Counted from the stretch's first letter, positions 46,115-55,180 are shown. The stretch: DNA of 64,000 nucleotides from Oscillatoriophycideae cyanobacterium NC_groundwater_1537_Pr4_S-0.65um_50_18 (GCA_016208305.1 JACQYI010000006.1:868001-932000), one strand, 5' to 3'. The notes: a model not told the origin generated them from the sequence alone. Numbers and translations are program-made.

Positions 46115-46767
46115 TGGCGAAAAGGGCTAAGGGATAGATTTTGCTGATTTTACGGTATGTGAATCACAAAGTTGTCATTAACAAGGGTTTTGAATTCTTG
46201 AGGGCTTTGAATTCTCCTTGGAACAGGGATCGAAGCCAAAACGTTGCGTTACCCATGTGAGTGCATCTAGCGATGCCTGATCACTCCATCACACTTCTGA
46301 TGCCTTAGAAGCAGGGAGTACCTTCAAATTTGGTTAGCTTCATGTTTTGCTGAGCCACCTATTAACTTCCGCTATAAATTAAAGGTAGATAAGCTGCCAA
46401 AGCTCAATCGCGATCGCTTAGGAATGGGTCAAACCCTCTACAGGGCTTAGAAAAGAGCTTAGAAGAATCTATGGATCTCGGCGAGGTCTGAATGGGAATA
46501 CCTGAGACAATTATTTTCGTATTATAGAGATCTGTTGCGATGTGTTACGCACAACCCGCTTAATCTAGAGAAAACTCAAGGATAATCTTTAGATAATTTT
46601 TGGTTTTTGTTTCTAATTATAGGGAGCGGTGTAAAACTAAGTTGCCCCGTTTTGTCAGCGTTAGCCTCAAGCTGTCGGTTGCCCAAATGAGCGCTTTCTG
46701 GATAATTCTGTTCATACGCCACGACTGCGCTTAATGTTCAGATGGTCAGAGTCTATCACTAGAGTCC
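46115..46767. other. 650-bp gap between rel and patD-like genes
   Basis: Divergent promoters must lie here. Only an AT-rich stretch with two TTTGAATTCT copies near 46190-46214 stands out. No RNA gene or protein-like frame was recognised. Confidence 0.4.
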
Positions 46768-47139
46768 ATGCTGCCAGAACCTTATCATCAGCTTTACCTG
46801 AACTTTCAGCGCCTGCTTTATCAGTTGCAAACACAGTTAGCTCAAGGCGATCGCTCTCTTCTCCAGGCAGATCTTGCCGTAGCGCAAACCTATTTTCAGT
46901 CTCAAATCCTAGCGATTAATTTAGAGGAGCTTGAACTAGAGGGACTTGAAGCTGCCGTCGCTGCCAAAACGCAGTCCTTTCAAGTCGAGATCAACAAGCA
47001 GATGCGTCTCCTCAAAACCGACCTGATGTTTTTGCAGACTGCTCGTTTGGCCATTACCCAAAGCCAAAGACAGCAGCAAATGAGCGATCGCATCGTTCTG
47101 CTACTGCGATATTGTGAAGCGGTGCTAGGCGAAAAATAA
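46768..47139 (+). CDS. patD: PatD-like heterocyst-frequency-control family protein
   Basis: This 123-residue all-helical protein matches my memory of the cyanobacterial PatD family: YHQLYLNFQRLLYQLQTQLA near the start, then FQVEINKQMRLLKTDLMFLQ, the family's best-conserved part, and MSDRIVLLLRYCEAVLGE. In Anabaena PCC 7120 PatD affects heterocyst frequency and interacts with the cell-division protein FtsZ. Homologues also occur in strains that do not make heterocysts. No other heterocyst gene is in the window. The start is ATG and a strong terminator follows. Confidence 0.7.
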   Translation: MLPEPYHQLYLNFQRLLYQLQTQLAQGDRSLLQADLAVAQTYFQSQILAINLEELELEGLEAAVAAKTQSFQVEINKQMRLLKTDLMFLQTARLAITQSQRQQQMSDRIVLLLRYCEAVLGEK

Positions 47140-47147
47140 ACGGCAAA

Positions 47148-47179
47148 AAACAGGTCTTACCTGAAGGCAAGACCTGTTT
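47148..47179. terminator. bidirectional terminator between patD and the M23 peptidase
   Basis: AAACAGGTCTT (47148-47158) pairs perfectly with AAGACCTGTTT (47169-47179), with an A-run before and T-run in the stem. It suits both convergent genes. Confidence 0.8.
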
Positions 47180-47201
47180 CGCGGGTGATAACTTGGCCAA
47201 T

Positions 47202-48470
47202 CTAGCGACTGATCGGTAAGGTAGGACGGGTAGCGCTAGACTCCTGGGAGCGAGGCGACGGATTGGCACTAACGACGCCATTTGGAATTGTTTTCTTGGC
47301 TTCCACCATTTCTAGCGCCTTCTTAAGACTCTTCCAGCCAATTGAGGCAAACAGCGAGTCAGCCTTCTGCTCACCCGGCTTAATGCCCTTAATGAACTGC
47401 GCCAGAGAATACTCTAGAGCCTGACCTGGATCAACCATCGTCCAGCCTTGGGGCGTGAGTTTGTGAAACTCGAAGTGCAAATGAGGCCCTGTAGAGTAGC
47501 CTGTGCTGCCCACCCGACCAATCACTTCACCCTGCTTCACCATGTCTCCAGGCTTGACAAAAGCCTCTGACAAGTGGGCGTAGAGGCTTTCTTGAGTGTC
47601 TTTGTTGTGGCGCAGAACGACGGCTAGCCCATACCCTCCCATGAGATCAGCGATTTGCACTTTTCCGTCAAACACAGCCATTACAGGGGTGCCCTGGGGT
47701 GCGCCCAAGTCTGTGCCCGAATGGAAGCGGCTCTCACCTGCGATCGGATGGATTCGCCAGCCAAACGCAGAGGTGATGGCAGCCGGAATCGTCAGCGGAA
47801 ACTGAAGGCTAATATTGCCATTGCTAATCTGAGCGGGCGGACGCACCGTTAGGTTGTAGAAATCTTGCACCGAAGGCAGCGCCACGGCGGTATTGTAGGT
47901 GCCGCTATAGCCGCCAGAGCTACCTGCACCACTAAACTCCACCGAGTCAGCGGCGAGAGAGGGCGCTAGGGGACAAATGCTATTGGGCACACCCTGTCCC
48001 GAAGGCAGGACGGCCTGACATCCGGTAGAGCGCTCAGACAAGATCACATCTGGGCTGGTCGCGCCTAGCGAGTAGGGCGTCGGATCAATGTAATCGCCAT
48101 TGGGTTGACCAAAAGCGGCTTTAGCATCGTTTTCTAGGTCAGGAGAGAGCAACTCCGTCGAAACGGACGGCTCCTCAGCGGGAGAACTGCCGATCGCTTC
48201 TTCTGGCTCTCCAACAGGAGCGACCGCCTCAGGTTCGGTAAACATCTCAGAGGGTGTGGCGGATGGAGATGTGGGCAGAGGCGCTACAAGGTCATCTACA
48301 AATAAATCTTGGGCGCTCGGAACGGCTGAGCTATCGACTGAGGAGGAAGGCGTTTGGGCATAACCTGCACCTGCGCTGAGCAGGCTAAGACCACTTAACC
48401 CCAGACTGAGCAGTAGGGAACGCTGGCTCAAGAAGCCTTGAAACACCCGGTTTGAATCACGTTTAGTCAT
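47202..48470 (-). CDS. secreted M23 family metallopeptidase
   Basis: The ATG at 48470 (MTKRDSNRVFQGFLSQRSLL) is preferred: AAGGAC lies six bases upstream and the hydrophobic signal follows (SLLLSLGLSGLSLLSAGAGYAQ). The middle part is Pro/Ser/Glu-rich. The C-terminal lysostaphin-type domain has SAFGWRIHPIAGESRFHSGT with the zinc His and Asp (HSGTDLGAPQGTPV), SLYAHLSEAFV and the second zinc motif STGPHLHFEFH. Such proteins cut peptidoglycan cross-links and often act in cell division with FtsEX-type activators. Length with linker is normal for cyanobacteria. Zinc ligands look intact. Confidence 0.9.
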   Translation of the reverse strand: MTKRDSNRVFQGFLSQRSLLLSLGLSGLSLLSAGAGYAQTPSSSVDSSAVPSAQDLFVDDLVAPLPTSPSATPSEMFTEPEAVAPVGEPEEAIGSSPAEEPSVSTELLSPDLENDAKAAFGQPNGDYIDPTPYSLGATSPDVILSERSTGCQAVLPSGQGVPNSICPLAPSLAADSVEFSGAGSSGGYSGTYNTAVALPSVQDFYNLTVRPPAQISNGNISLQFPLTIPAAITSAFGWRIHPIAGESRFHSGTDLGAPQGTPVMAVFDGKVQIADLMGGYGLAVVLRHNKDTQESLYAHLSEAFVKPGDMVKQGEVIGRVGSTGYSTGPHLHFEFHKLTPQGWTMVDPGQALEYSLAQFIKGIKPGEQKADSLFASIGWKSLKKALEMVEAKKTIPNGVVSANPSPRSQESSATRPTLPISR

Positions 48471-48494
48471 CACTATGTCCTTAGCAGGCTGCAT

Positions 48495-49008
48495 TCAAGC
48501 TGAAATTAAGCGGGGCAAAGGGGCTAAATCACAACCCAAGACATCATAATCTGGATTTTGACGACATTGGGAGAGACTCCCTCATCCGATCGGGGGATTT
48601 TCTCAAAGAATTGAGGACTTGTTGAGTACTTATAGTCGCCAATTTATCTATCAAAGTTCCGATTTTTCTCAGATTTTCAGTAAAAATCTGTAAATTTTTC
48701 CGGTCAGAGCGATCGCACCCCAGAATAAATGTAGATTTACCCTGCTGTATTGCGGATATTGCTGATACTGGATGGAGTTTTGACACTGCTCCACCATAGC
48801 GCAAACAAATGGAACCGTCTGCCTACTCTGCCCTAGGAGAGTTCCAAAAAACCAGCTCAGTTCGGCACTGCTGACGGGCAGCGATAAATTTAGCGCGAAA
48901 TTTTACGAGGGGCGCGCCTGGACTCTGTCGATAGCACGGCTTAATCCGGCTATGATTTTTTGGGGAAGACGCGCGTCTCCCCAATTGAAGTTAAACGCGC
49001 ACATGACC
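48495..49008. other. gap between the M23 peptidase and GT2-GT4 genes
   Basis: It contains an imperfect hairpin (48961-48983, TGGGGAAGACGC/GCGTCTCCCCA, one bulged A) of unclear role. The 86-codon minus frame at 48544-48804 lacks family features and is not called. Confidence 0.4.
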
Positions 49009-51669
49009 TCATTGCAAAGCCTGTCGGTAAGCTGCATGAATACGCCGCAGATAGTTCGTCATGCTGAAGAACTTTGCCACCTGTTTACCCTCGGTAGAAA
49101 GCTGCGATCGCAAAGCAGGGCTGTTGAGCAGACCCGCCATCTTGTCTCGAATGTCACCCACCTCATAGGGATCAACATACACAGCCGCATTGCCGCAGAC
49201 TTCGGGCAAGCAGGAAACATTGGATGTAATCACAGGACAGCCAAAGCTCATCGCCTCAACCGGGGGCAATCCAAATCCTTCATACAACGAAGGAAACACC
49301 AGACAGAGGGCACCCCGGTAGAGATAGCGCAAGCTGCTCGTGGGCACATATTCCAGTAGCTTCACCTGTTTACCCGGATTTTTGCTGTTGGATACATAGC
49401 CCACTTTAGACAGCTCATCTTCCCAAAGCCAGCCCTTTTTGCCGACAATTACCAGCGGCATATCCGTATCCAAGCCAGAGTAGGCATCAATCAACCTGCC
49501 CACATTTTTCTTAGGCTCGATCGCCCCCACAAACAAGAAATATTTTTGATATTCCAAGCCATAGCGCTCTAGAAATTCTGAAACTTCTCGCTTAGAGGCT
49601 TCCAACGGCTCTAAGGCGATCGGTTGATAGGTCACGATGATTTTGTCTGGATCGGCCTCGTCAAAATAGGTCAACAGATCTTGCTTCGAGCTTTCAGAAA
49701 CGGTGATAATCGCCGCAGATTCCTTCAGCGCATCCCGAATTTTAAAGTAGAAGTTTTCCTTATCATCCAGCGTGGCATAGGGCAGACGCAGCGGAATCAA
49801 ATCATGAACCGTCGTGATTTTTTTGGCTCCCCGAATTTGCATCGGCAGCGGATAGGTGGCGTGCCAGAGATCAATTTTTTCGGGAACAGAAATTTGGGTC
49901 GTTAGCCCCAGTTTTTTGTACAGAACATTGGCAACGCCATAGCATTGAGGCAGATTAAAAGACTCGGCGTACTTGAGAAAATCTTCGTTGTACTGACCGC
50001 GTGTAACGACAAAATTGCGATCGCCTCTTCTGCGTCGTGCCCGATACAGCGGCGAAGTCGATTTTGCCAAGCCTTTGAGCAAAAACAACAGGCTATGATT
50101 CTCCGCCGGATTGTCGAAAAAGAAGACCTCATCCAGAATCTCATTGGACTTGTAGCCCCCTCGGCTCAGCAGCACATCGATATGTGCCCCTAGCAACGTC
50201 AAAGCCTGAATTAGGCTAATGCCGTAGGTCTTAATGCCCGTCCCCTTCTTGAGCTGCAAGTTATATCCATCAACCAGAACATTGACCCCTGCCAAGCTCA
50301 AGTCTGACGGTACGACGATCGGCTGGGGTTCAGATTTCGGATTTTTAGATATGGGTTGAGCAGCCTGCTTCTCACCCGGTGCCGCTTCAGAGAATGCAGG
50401 CAACTGGCTGACCTGAGCCAGCGGAGTCTGATACGCGATCGGCTGAGGCAGATCGACCGTTCTACTTTCGACCGAGAGTTCGCTGAGGTTGCCCCAGGTA
50501 GAGTCTTCTGCCGAGGTACGGAACGATCGCACTAGACCAGGCACACAAACCACATAGCCTCCCTGTTTGACAATCGAGCGGGGCGACCAGCAGGTAATCC
50601 ACCAGTCCTCATCGGCACCCTGTCCTGGCTTGCCTCGGTCGGGCTTAGGCGCACCCAGATAAGGCGTGGGAATCGGCATGACGCCTCGCCAGTAGTCTCG
50701 GTGGGCATGGAGGTGCTGACCGGGCATCGATCGCTTGTACAAGACCGAATATCCCGCTATTTCGCCTGTGCCAAAGTTGGGATGCTCCAGGGCATCGCGT
50801 CCGGCGAGCAGAGGGCGATCGCGCGGGTCTTGGATCTGCGCCAAAACTTTCAGCGTATCGGGGTGGATGTCAACGTCATCCTGAAAGTAGGAAATCCATT
50901 CGATCGCTGGGTCAGCCAGCCAATACTCCAGCCCAACATTCATCGCATTGGGCAACCCCCGGTTTTCGGGAAGGCCAATCAGAGGCACCTGATGCTGCTG
51001 AGCAATTTGGCAGTTTTCCTGGTGATTTTCTGGCGTTGAGGCATCATCGACCACTACCACCGGAATGCCAAGCGCCAGCACCTGAGGCAGCGATCGCGCG
51101 AGACTTTGCGGGCGATTGTACGTCGTAATAACGGCAGCATAGGTGGGAGGACGATGGGACTGCTCTAAGGCTTCAAATACTTCATCAAACTGCCGCATGA
51201 GCGCTGTAATGTGGACTTTGTCGGGTGGCTGTACGCCCGCAATTGGCGCGCTGGCATAGATGACAAAAACTTCGTTGGCAAAAACAGGATGAAACTGCTT
51301 AAGCACTTTTAGGGCAACAGGTGCTTCAATCTCAAGCGCCATGCCTTTGTGAAAGACAACAAATTGAAACTGCTCAGCGGGCAGCAGGTAAGAAACGTTG
51401 TAGTGATAGACTCCGGAGAAACAATCGAGGAACTCGTTAGGAGCCAAAATTGCGTCAAGCGGTTCGGCATAGGTCTCCAAAAACGATCGCGCCTGCATCC
51501 AAAATTCATCTTCAGTAGGAAATGGCATGGGAAAGGGGGTAAGTTCTCCGGCGTTTCTGATTTTAGGGATAAATCTGCCATTGGGCACCCGTGTTGCAAA
51601 TTCCGACTCCTCAGCAAAACCTTGACCGAATCGCAAAGCATTTGTTAGCCTAAGCAGATAACTGCACAT
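49009..51669 (-). CDS. GT2-GT4 bifunctional glycosyltransferase with N-terminal shared module
   Basis: This protein has up to 886 residues. Its start is uncertain: ATG 51669 or the ATG before [19 protein letters not shown] at about 51528. The module up to residue 175 ([32 protein letters not shown]) resembles the start of the radical SAM protein at 22664-25339. A GT2 domain follows ([55 protein letters not shown]). The C-terminal half is a GT4 domain ([60 protein letters not shown]). Both enzymes look intact, so two sugars may be added in turn. Confidence 0.85.
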   Translation of the reverse strand: MCSYLLRLTNALRFGQGFAEESEFATRVPNGRFIPKIRNAGELTPFPMPFPTEDEFWMQARSFLETYAEPLDAILAPNEFLDCFSGVYHYNVSYLLPAEQFQFVVFHKGMALEIEAPVALKVLKQFHPVFANEVFVIYASAPIAGVQPPDKVHITALMRQFDEVFEALEQSHRPPTYAAVITTYNRPQSLARSLPQVLALGIPVVVVDDASTPENHQENCQIAQQHQVPLIGLPENRGLPNAMNVGLEYWLADPAIEWISYFQDDVDIHPDTLKVLAQIQDPRDRPLLAGRDALEHPNFGTGEIAGYSVLYKRSMPGQHLHAHRDYWRGVMPIPTPYLGAPKPDRGKPGQGADEDWWITCWSPRSIVKQGGYVVCVPGLVRSFRTSAEDSTWGNLSELSVESRTVDLPQPIAYQTPLAQVSQLPAFSEAAPGEKQAAQPISKNPKSEPQPIVVPSDLSLAGVNVLVDGYNLQLKKGTGIKTYGISLIQALTLLGAHIDVLLSRGGYKSNEILDEVFFFDNPAENHSLLFLLKGLAKSTSPLYRARRRRGDRNFVVTRGQYNEDFLKYAESFNLPQCYGVANVLYKKLGLTTQISVPEKIDLWHATYPLPMQIRGAKKITTVHDLIPLRLPYATLDDKENFYFKIRDALKESAAIITVSESSKQDLLTYFDEADPDKIIVTYQPIALEPLEASKREVSEFLERYGLEYQKYFLFVGAIEPKKNVGRLIDAYSGLDTDMPLVIVGKKGWLWEDELSKVGYVSNSKNPGKQVKLLEYVPTSSLRYLYRGALCLVFPSLYEGFGLPPVEAMSFGCPVITSNVSCLPEVCGNAAVYVDPYEVGDIRDKMAGLLNSPALRSQLSTEGKQVAKFFSMTNYLRRIHAAYRQALQ

Positions 51670-51702
51670 AACTTAAGCTTTAGCAAAGTAGATTTCACAG
51701 CC

Positions 51703-51759
51703 ATGCACCCTACAGCGCCCTACTTTTATTTTTGGTTTAGCAAGGTTCACCTGAGGTGA
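51703..51759 (+). CDS. aroF leader peptide 1 (aromatic-rich)
   Basis: ATG 51703 opens an 18-codon frame encoding MHPTAPYFYFWFSKVHLR, stop TGA 51757-51759. Residues 7-12 are six aromatics in a row (Y-F-Y-F-W-F). Its stop codon overlaps the left arm of a hairpin (51744-51757) that competes with the terminator at 51788-51814. This is the geometry of a transcription-attenuation leader peptide sensing aromatic aminoacyl-tRNA. There is no strong Shine-Dalgarno; CACAGCC precedes the ATG. It is too short for standard gene finders. Confidence 0.82.
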   Translation: MHPTAPYFYFWFSKVHLR

Positions 51760-51791
51760 GTCCAGCTTTGCTTGGAACCTCAAGGTGAACC
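51744..51791 (+). promoter_or_regulatory. antiterminator hairpin 1
   Basis: GGTTCACCTGAGGT (51744-51757) pairs with ACCTCAAGGTGAACC (51777-51791), 14 bp with one bulge. Its right arm ends in GAACC, whose AACC (51788-51791) is also the base of terminator 1, so the two structures exclude each other. A ribosome that reaches the leader 1 stop would cover the left arm; one stalled on the aromatic codons would leave it largely free. Confidence 0.78.
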
Positions 51792-51814
51792 GCAGAATCG
51801 ACTCTGCGGTTTTT
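51788..51814 (+). terminator. attenuator terminator 1
   Basis: AACCGCAGA (51788-51796) pairs perfectly with TCTGCGGTT (51803-51811) around a 6-nt loop, then TTTTTG. It is a strong intrinsic terminator with no gene immediately upstream except leader peptide 1. Confidence 0.85.
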
Positions 51815-51870
51815 GTTTTATGTAGGCTTTTTTATCTCTCTTTCCTCTTTTCTCACAGCCTCTGACTCGC

Positions 51871-51933
51871 ATGACTCACTTTCCCACCTGGTTTTTTGGA
51901 TTTTACTTCTGGAGCGTCAACCGCTTCGGATGA
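51871..51933 (+). CDS. aroF leader peptide 2 (aromatic-rich)
   Basis: ATG 51871 opens a 20-codon frame encoding MTHFPTWFFGFYFWSVNRFG, stop TGA 51931-51933. Nine of 20 residues are aromatic (six Phe, two Trp, one Tyr). The FYFW core matches leader 1, suggesting that the two units arose by duplication. Terminator 2 starts 24 nt after the stop. There is no strong Shine-Dalgarno. A second, downstream checkpoint for aromatic supply is the likely role. Confidence 0.82.
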   Translation: MTHFPTWFFGFYFWSVNRFG

Positions 51934-51966
51934 GAGAGTCGTGCAAACGTTTCTTGAACCCGGAGC
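51923..51966 (+). promoter_or_regulatory. antiterminator pairing 2
   Basis: GCTTCGG (51923-51929), just before the leader 2 stop, can pair with CCGGAGC (51960-51966), seven pairs including one G-U. CCGGAGC is the left arm of terminator 2, so the pairing would prevent termination. A ribosome at the stop codon would block it. It is shorter than antiterminator 1 and less certain. Confidence 0.55.
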
Positions 51967-51989
51967 CAAACAAGGTTCCGGTTTTTTTT
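51957..51989 (+). terminator. attenuator terminator 2
   Basis: AACC-C-GGAGCC (51957-51967) pairs with GGTTCCGGTT (51974-51983), ten pairs with one bulged C and one G-U. Eight T residues follow (51982-51989). It lies 64 bp before the aroF ATG. Confidence 0.85.
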
Positions 51990-52052
51990 GAATATTCAGC
52001 TTGTTGAAGATCTAGCTAGTTTCCCCATCCCTTATATCTCAGGAGAACTCCA

Positions 52053-52928
52053 ATGCAGAAAGCTAAACTCGCACTCAAAACCACCGCCAACCACAAAACG
52101 ATCGTCCAACTCTCGCCTTCGGTCAGCGTCGGCGGCCAAGATTTACTCATTGTCGGCGGCCCTTGCACCGTAGAAAATCTGGCGCAGATGGAAGAAGTGG
52201 CCAGTCGGTTAGCGATCGCCCCTGTTCAAGCGCTACGAGGCGGCGTCTATAAGCCCCGCACCTCTCCCTACGATTTCCAGGGCTTGGGTATAGAAGGGCT
52301 AAAAATATTGCAGAGCGTGCGCGATCGATCAGGAATGCCCGTTATTACTGAAGTGATGGCTATTTCTCAAATCGATGATATTGCCGCCTATGCAGATGTG
52401 TTGCAAGTGGGCAGCCGCAATATGCAAAACTTCGACCTACTCAAGGCTTTGGGCGAAACCGATAAGCCAGTGCTGCTAAAGCGCGGATTAGCCGCAACAG
52501 TGGAAGAATTCGTCATGGCTGCTGAATATATCCTCAGCCACGGCAACCCTAACGTTATTCTGTGCGAACGCGGCATTCGCAGCTTCGATACTTACACCCG
52601 CAACGTGCTGGACTTAGGAGCCGTTGTAGCTCTGAAACAAGTCACTCATCTGCCTGTGATTGTTGATCCCAGCCACGCGGCAGGCAAACGTGAACTGGTT
52701 GCCGACCTAGCCAGAGCAGCGATCGCCTGTGGAGCCGATGGCGTAATTGTGGAATGCCACCCTGAGCCTGAGCAATCTGTTTCTGATGCCCGTCAAGCGC
52801 TTTCTTTAGAGGCAATGGTGGCGCTGGCTGAGAGTTTGGGAGCGATCGCCACCGCGGTCGGCAGAACCATTCCTCAACCCACAAATATTCTTAAAGCCGG
52901 GACTTTACCCCGGCTTTCGCTTGTGTAG
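52053..52928 (+). CDS. aroF: 3-deoxy-7-phosphoheptulonate (DAHP) synthase, AroF type
   Basis: This 291-residue protein joins PEP and erythrose-4-phosphate, the first step of the shikimate pathway to Phe, Tyr, Trp and chorismate. It is the type I-beta barrel: [100 protein letters not shown] and [20 protein letters not shown]. It lacks the extra N-terminal ferredoxin-like regulatory domain of some relatives, so feedback control may fall to the attenuators upstream. The ATG has AGGAG seven bases before it. A 20-residue tail after AVGR is encoded partly across a hairpin (52893-52917). Confidence 0.95.
   Translation: MQKAKLALKTTANHKTIVQLSPSVSVGGQDLLIVGGPCTVENLAQMEEVASRLAIAPVQALRGGVYKPRTSPYDFQGLGIEGLKILQSVRDRSGMPVITEVMAISQIDDIAAYADVLQVGSRNMQNFDLLKALGETDKPVLLKRGLAATVEEFVMAAEYILSHGNPNVILCERGIRSFDTYTRNVLDLGAVVALKQVTHLPVIVDPSHAAGKRELVADLARAAIACGADGVIVECHPEPEQSVSDARQALSLEAMVALAESLGAIATAVGRTIPQPTNILKAGTLPRLSLV
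52893..52917 (+). terminator. terminator-like hairpin inside the 3' end of aroF
   Basis: AAAGCCGGG (52893-52901) pairs with CCCGGCTTT (52909-52917), nine bp. It overlaps the last codons of aroF (KAGTLPRL), so the frame runs through a structure normally found after a stop codon. Confidence 0.55.
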
Positions 52929-52950
52929 CAAAGTTAGCATTGCTGAATCG

Positions 52951-53003
52951 GCAGATAGTTTTGTGAAAGAGAAGCTTAATTTCTCTCTCTCAAAATTATC
53001 TGC
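52951..53003. terminator. long hairpin between convergent aroF and SRPBCC genes
   Basis: GCAGATAGTTTTG pairs with CAAAATTATCTGC (13 bp with one G-U), with further A/T-rich inner pairing. It suits both strands. Confidence 0.6.
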
Positions 53004-53026
53004 TCACCCGTAGCGCAGTTCTGGAG

Positions 53027-53488
53027 CTACTTGCTCTCATTCTCCTTTGCCTTAAGGGCGTAGTCTCGAAAGCGGTTCATATCCGCTTGCAGGGTTGACT
53101 CCACGACTCGACCCACAAAGCCGTTGTCCATGATCCGGTTCAAAATGCTGGGAACCGCAAAAGCGACGGTTAGTTTGACGATGCTACTCTCACCGCGATC
53201 GTAAAACCGAATAGCACCACGATTGGGTAAGCCATCTACCGATTCCCATTGAATGATTTGATGGGTGACAATTTTGGTTATGCGCGACAGCCAGCTAAAC
53301 TCGAAGCCCCCGGTCGCCAGTTTCCAGCGAGAGAGATCGGGGTTATCAGGCTGAATCTTGACAGAATCGATCCACTTCATCCAGTTGGGCATCTGCTCTA
53401 GATCAGACCAGAGTCCCCACACCAGAGCGATCGGGGTTTCAACTTCGACTTGAACGGTATACTCTAGCCAGTCACTCATACCAGTCAC
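53027..53488 (-). CDS. SRPBCC (polyketide cyclase/dehydrase-like) protein
   Basis: This 153-residue START/SRPBCC-fold protein begins with the strand EYTVQVEVETPIALVWGLWS, has LEQMPNWMKWIDSVKI and a long C-terminal helix with VESTLQADMNRFRDYALKAK. The fold encloses a hydrophobic pocket. It lies 49 bp downstream of zds on the same strand, a pairing I recall as common in cyanobacteria, so a link to carotenoid or lipid chemistry is likely but unproven. Confidence 0.8.
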   Translation of the reverse strand: MTGMSDWLEYTVQVEVETPIALVWGLWSDLEQMPNWMKWIDSVKIQPDNPDLSRWKLATGGFEFSWLSRITKIVTHQIIQWESVDGLPNRGAIRFYDRGESSIVKLTVAFAVPSILNRIMDNGFVGRVVESTLQADMNRFRDYALKAKENESK

Positions 53489-53537
53489 TCATAGAAGCAG
53501 GCTTGCGCGGCAAAGAACAAGAATTGAATCAGCTTAT

Positions 53538-55013
53538 CTAATATTTGAACAAACCTGAGCCTTTGACCTTATATCCTGTCGGCTCTAGGATAGCGGCAGC
53601 CGCCTGCTTGCCCGAAATGGTCGCACCTTCCATGCTGTCGATATAGTCTTGCTGCGTGTAGCTGCCTGCCAGGAAAAAGTTGGGTATGGGCGTTTTTTGC
53701 GCCGGACGGTAGACATCCATGCCCGGATTTTCTCGATAGAGCGACTGCGCCAGCTTAACGACACTAAACCAGGTCATATTCAGCTCGCGTGAAGAGGGAA
53801 ACAGCTCATGAAGCTGCTTCAGAGCGTGCTGGGCTATCTCTTCATTGCTCATCTTGACGAAGGGGTCGCCGGGAGTCAGCACCACCTGCATCAGGGAACC
53901 CTGCCCCTCGCGGTAGTAGTCTTTGGGGCTGGTCAGCGCCAGATCAGCAAAGCAGGAAAAGTCGGCATCGGCGCTGTAGAGCAGATTGTCCATTCCAGCC
54001 GCGTGGTCGAGCTGCTTTCTCTGTTCAGCATTCTGCATCTCTGTGACCCAGCCATCAAATCGCAGCTGCACCGTCACGACGGGAACTGCCTCTAGCTTGT
54101 AAATATTGTCGAACTCTTTCCATTTGCGCCATTCCTGGGGCAAGAGCCGATGGATGCCAGGGATATCGCAAGCTGCCAGGTAAATATCGGCAGCGATCGC
54201 CTCATCTCCATCGCCATTAGCGACCACTAGCCCTGTCACCTGAGTTTGCCCGTCCCGCTCCTCAAACAAAATCTGGCGCGTCTGACGGCGAGTGTGGATC
54301 TTGGCTCCGCGTGCCTCTAGATATTTAAGAATTGGCTTGTGGATATACTCGTCGGGCGATCCGGCCAGCATATTCAGCCGTGAGGCTTCGGTCTTAGCCG
54401 CAAACATCATAAAGATAGTCAGCATACAGCGCGCCGAAATTTGCTCAGTGTCGATGAAGCCCAGCGCTAGGGCGATCGGGTCCCACATCCGTTCTAGGCT
54501 GTGCTGCGAGCCACCGTGGCTACGAAACCAGTCGGCAAAGCTGATGCGATCGAGGTTGCGGATCATTTTCATCGCCGCATCGTAGCTGACCAGTCCGGGA
54601 ACAATGGGGCTAGTGCCAAGGGCGATCGCGTTCTGGATCTTGTCTTTAATCGTCAGTTGCCCAGTGGTGAAAAATGCCTTCAGCCCATGAAAAGGCGCAC
54701 CCAGCAAGAAACGAAAATCTAGCTTGCCGATCTCGCCGCCGCGATTGACAAAATTATGGACATGCTCTTTGGGCAGCAATGCCTCAAACGTTCCCACATG
54801 CCGCAGGAGGGCAAACAGGTTGTTGTAATTGTTGAAGAAGACATGCAGGCCCATTTCAATATGGTTGCCCTCGGCATCGATCCAGCTTCCTGCCTTGCCG
54901 CCGACAAACGATCGCGCCTCAAATATTTCCACTTCATGTCCGGCATCTACCAGCTCAACGGCAGCCGCCAATCCAGCTAATCCAGCTCCAACGATCGCAA
55001 CTCGCATTCCCAC
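53538..55013 (-). CDS. zds: zeta-carotene desaturase
   Basis: This 491-residue FAD-dependent enzyme converts zeta-carotene to lycopene (via neurosporene) at the thylakoid/cytoplasmic membrane. The dinucleotide-binding motif is [20 protein letters not shown] near the N terminus, followed by [19 protein letters not shown] and [20 protein letters not shown]. The plant-type CrtQ/ZDS features continue in [20 protein letters not shown]. The C-terminal FAD-binding motif is [23 protein letters not shown] 55013 opens the frame; ATG 55007, two codons on, starts MRVAIVG and is probably the true start. Confidence 0.95.
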   Translation of the reverse strand: MGMRVAIVGAGLAGLAAAVELVDAGHEVEIFEARSFVGGKAGSWIDAEGNHIEMGLHVFFNNYNNLFALLRHVGTFEALLPKEHVHNFVNRGGEIGKLDFRFLLGAPFHGLKAFFTTGQLTIKDKIQNAIALGTSPIVPGLVSYDAAMKMIRNLDRISFADWFRSHGGSQHSLERMWDPIALALGFIDTEQISARCMLTIFMMFAAKTEASRLNMLAGSPDEYIHKPILKYLEARGAKIHTRRQTRQILFEERDGQTQVTGLVVANGDGDEAIAADIYLAACDIPGIHRLLPQEWRKWKEFDNIYKLEAVPVVTVQLRFDGWVTEMQNAEQRKQLDHAAGMDNLLYSADADFSCFADLALTSPKDYYREGQGSLMQVVLTPGDPFVKMSNEEIAQHALKQLHELFPSSRELNMTWFSVVKLAQSLYRENPGMDVYRPAQKTPIPNFFLAGSYTQQDYIDSMEGATISGKQAAAAILEPTGYKVKGSGLFKY

Positions 55014-55180
55014 CCATTCCTGAAGAGTCTCTTTACGTATCTTAAAAGAATGCGACTCACTTCAACCAACTTCAGCCATCTGACTTACATCCCAATTTTT
55101 CATAGGCAACCTATCATAAGCAGAGTTAAAACCTGATTTAAACGGCGATCGACCAAGGTAAAGGGTAAAAAGGTAAAGTT

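Noticed and set aside
48544-48804. 86-codon minus-strand frame
   Set aside because: No recognisable family and AT-rich, irregular codon use; not enough to call a gene.
51700-52052. T-box or metabolite riboswitch as an explanation for the aroF leader
   Set aside because: No T-box sequence, specifier-loop arrangement or known riboswitch core is seen; the aromatic ORFs fit ribosome-mediated attenuation much better.
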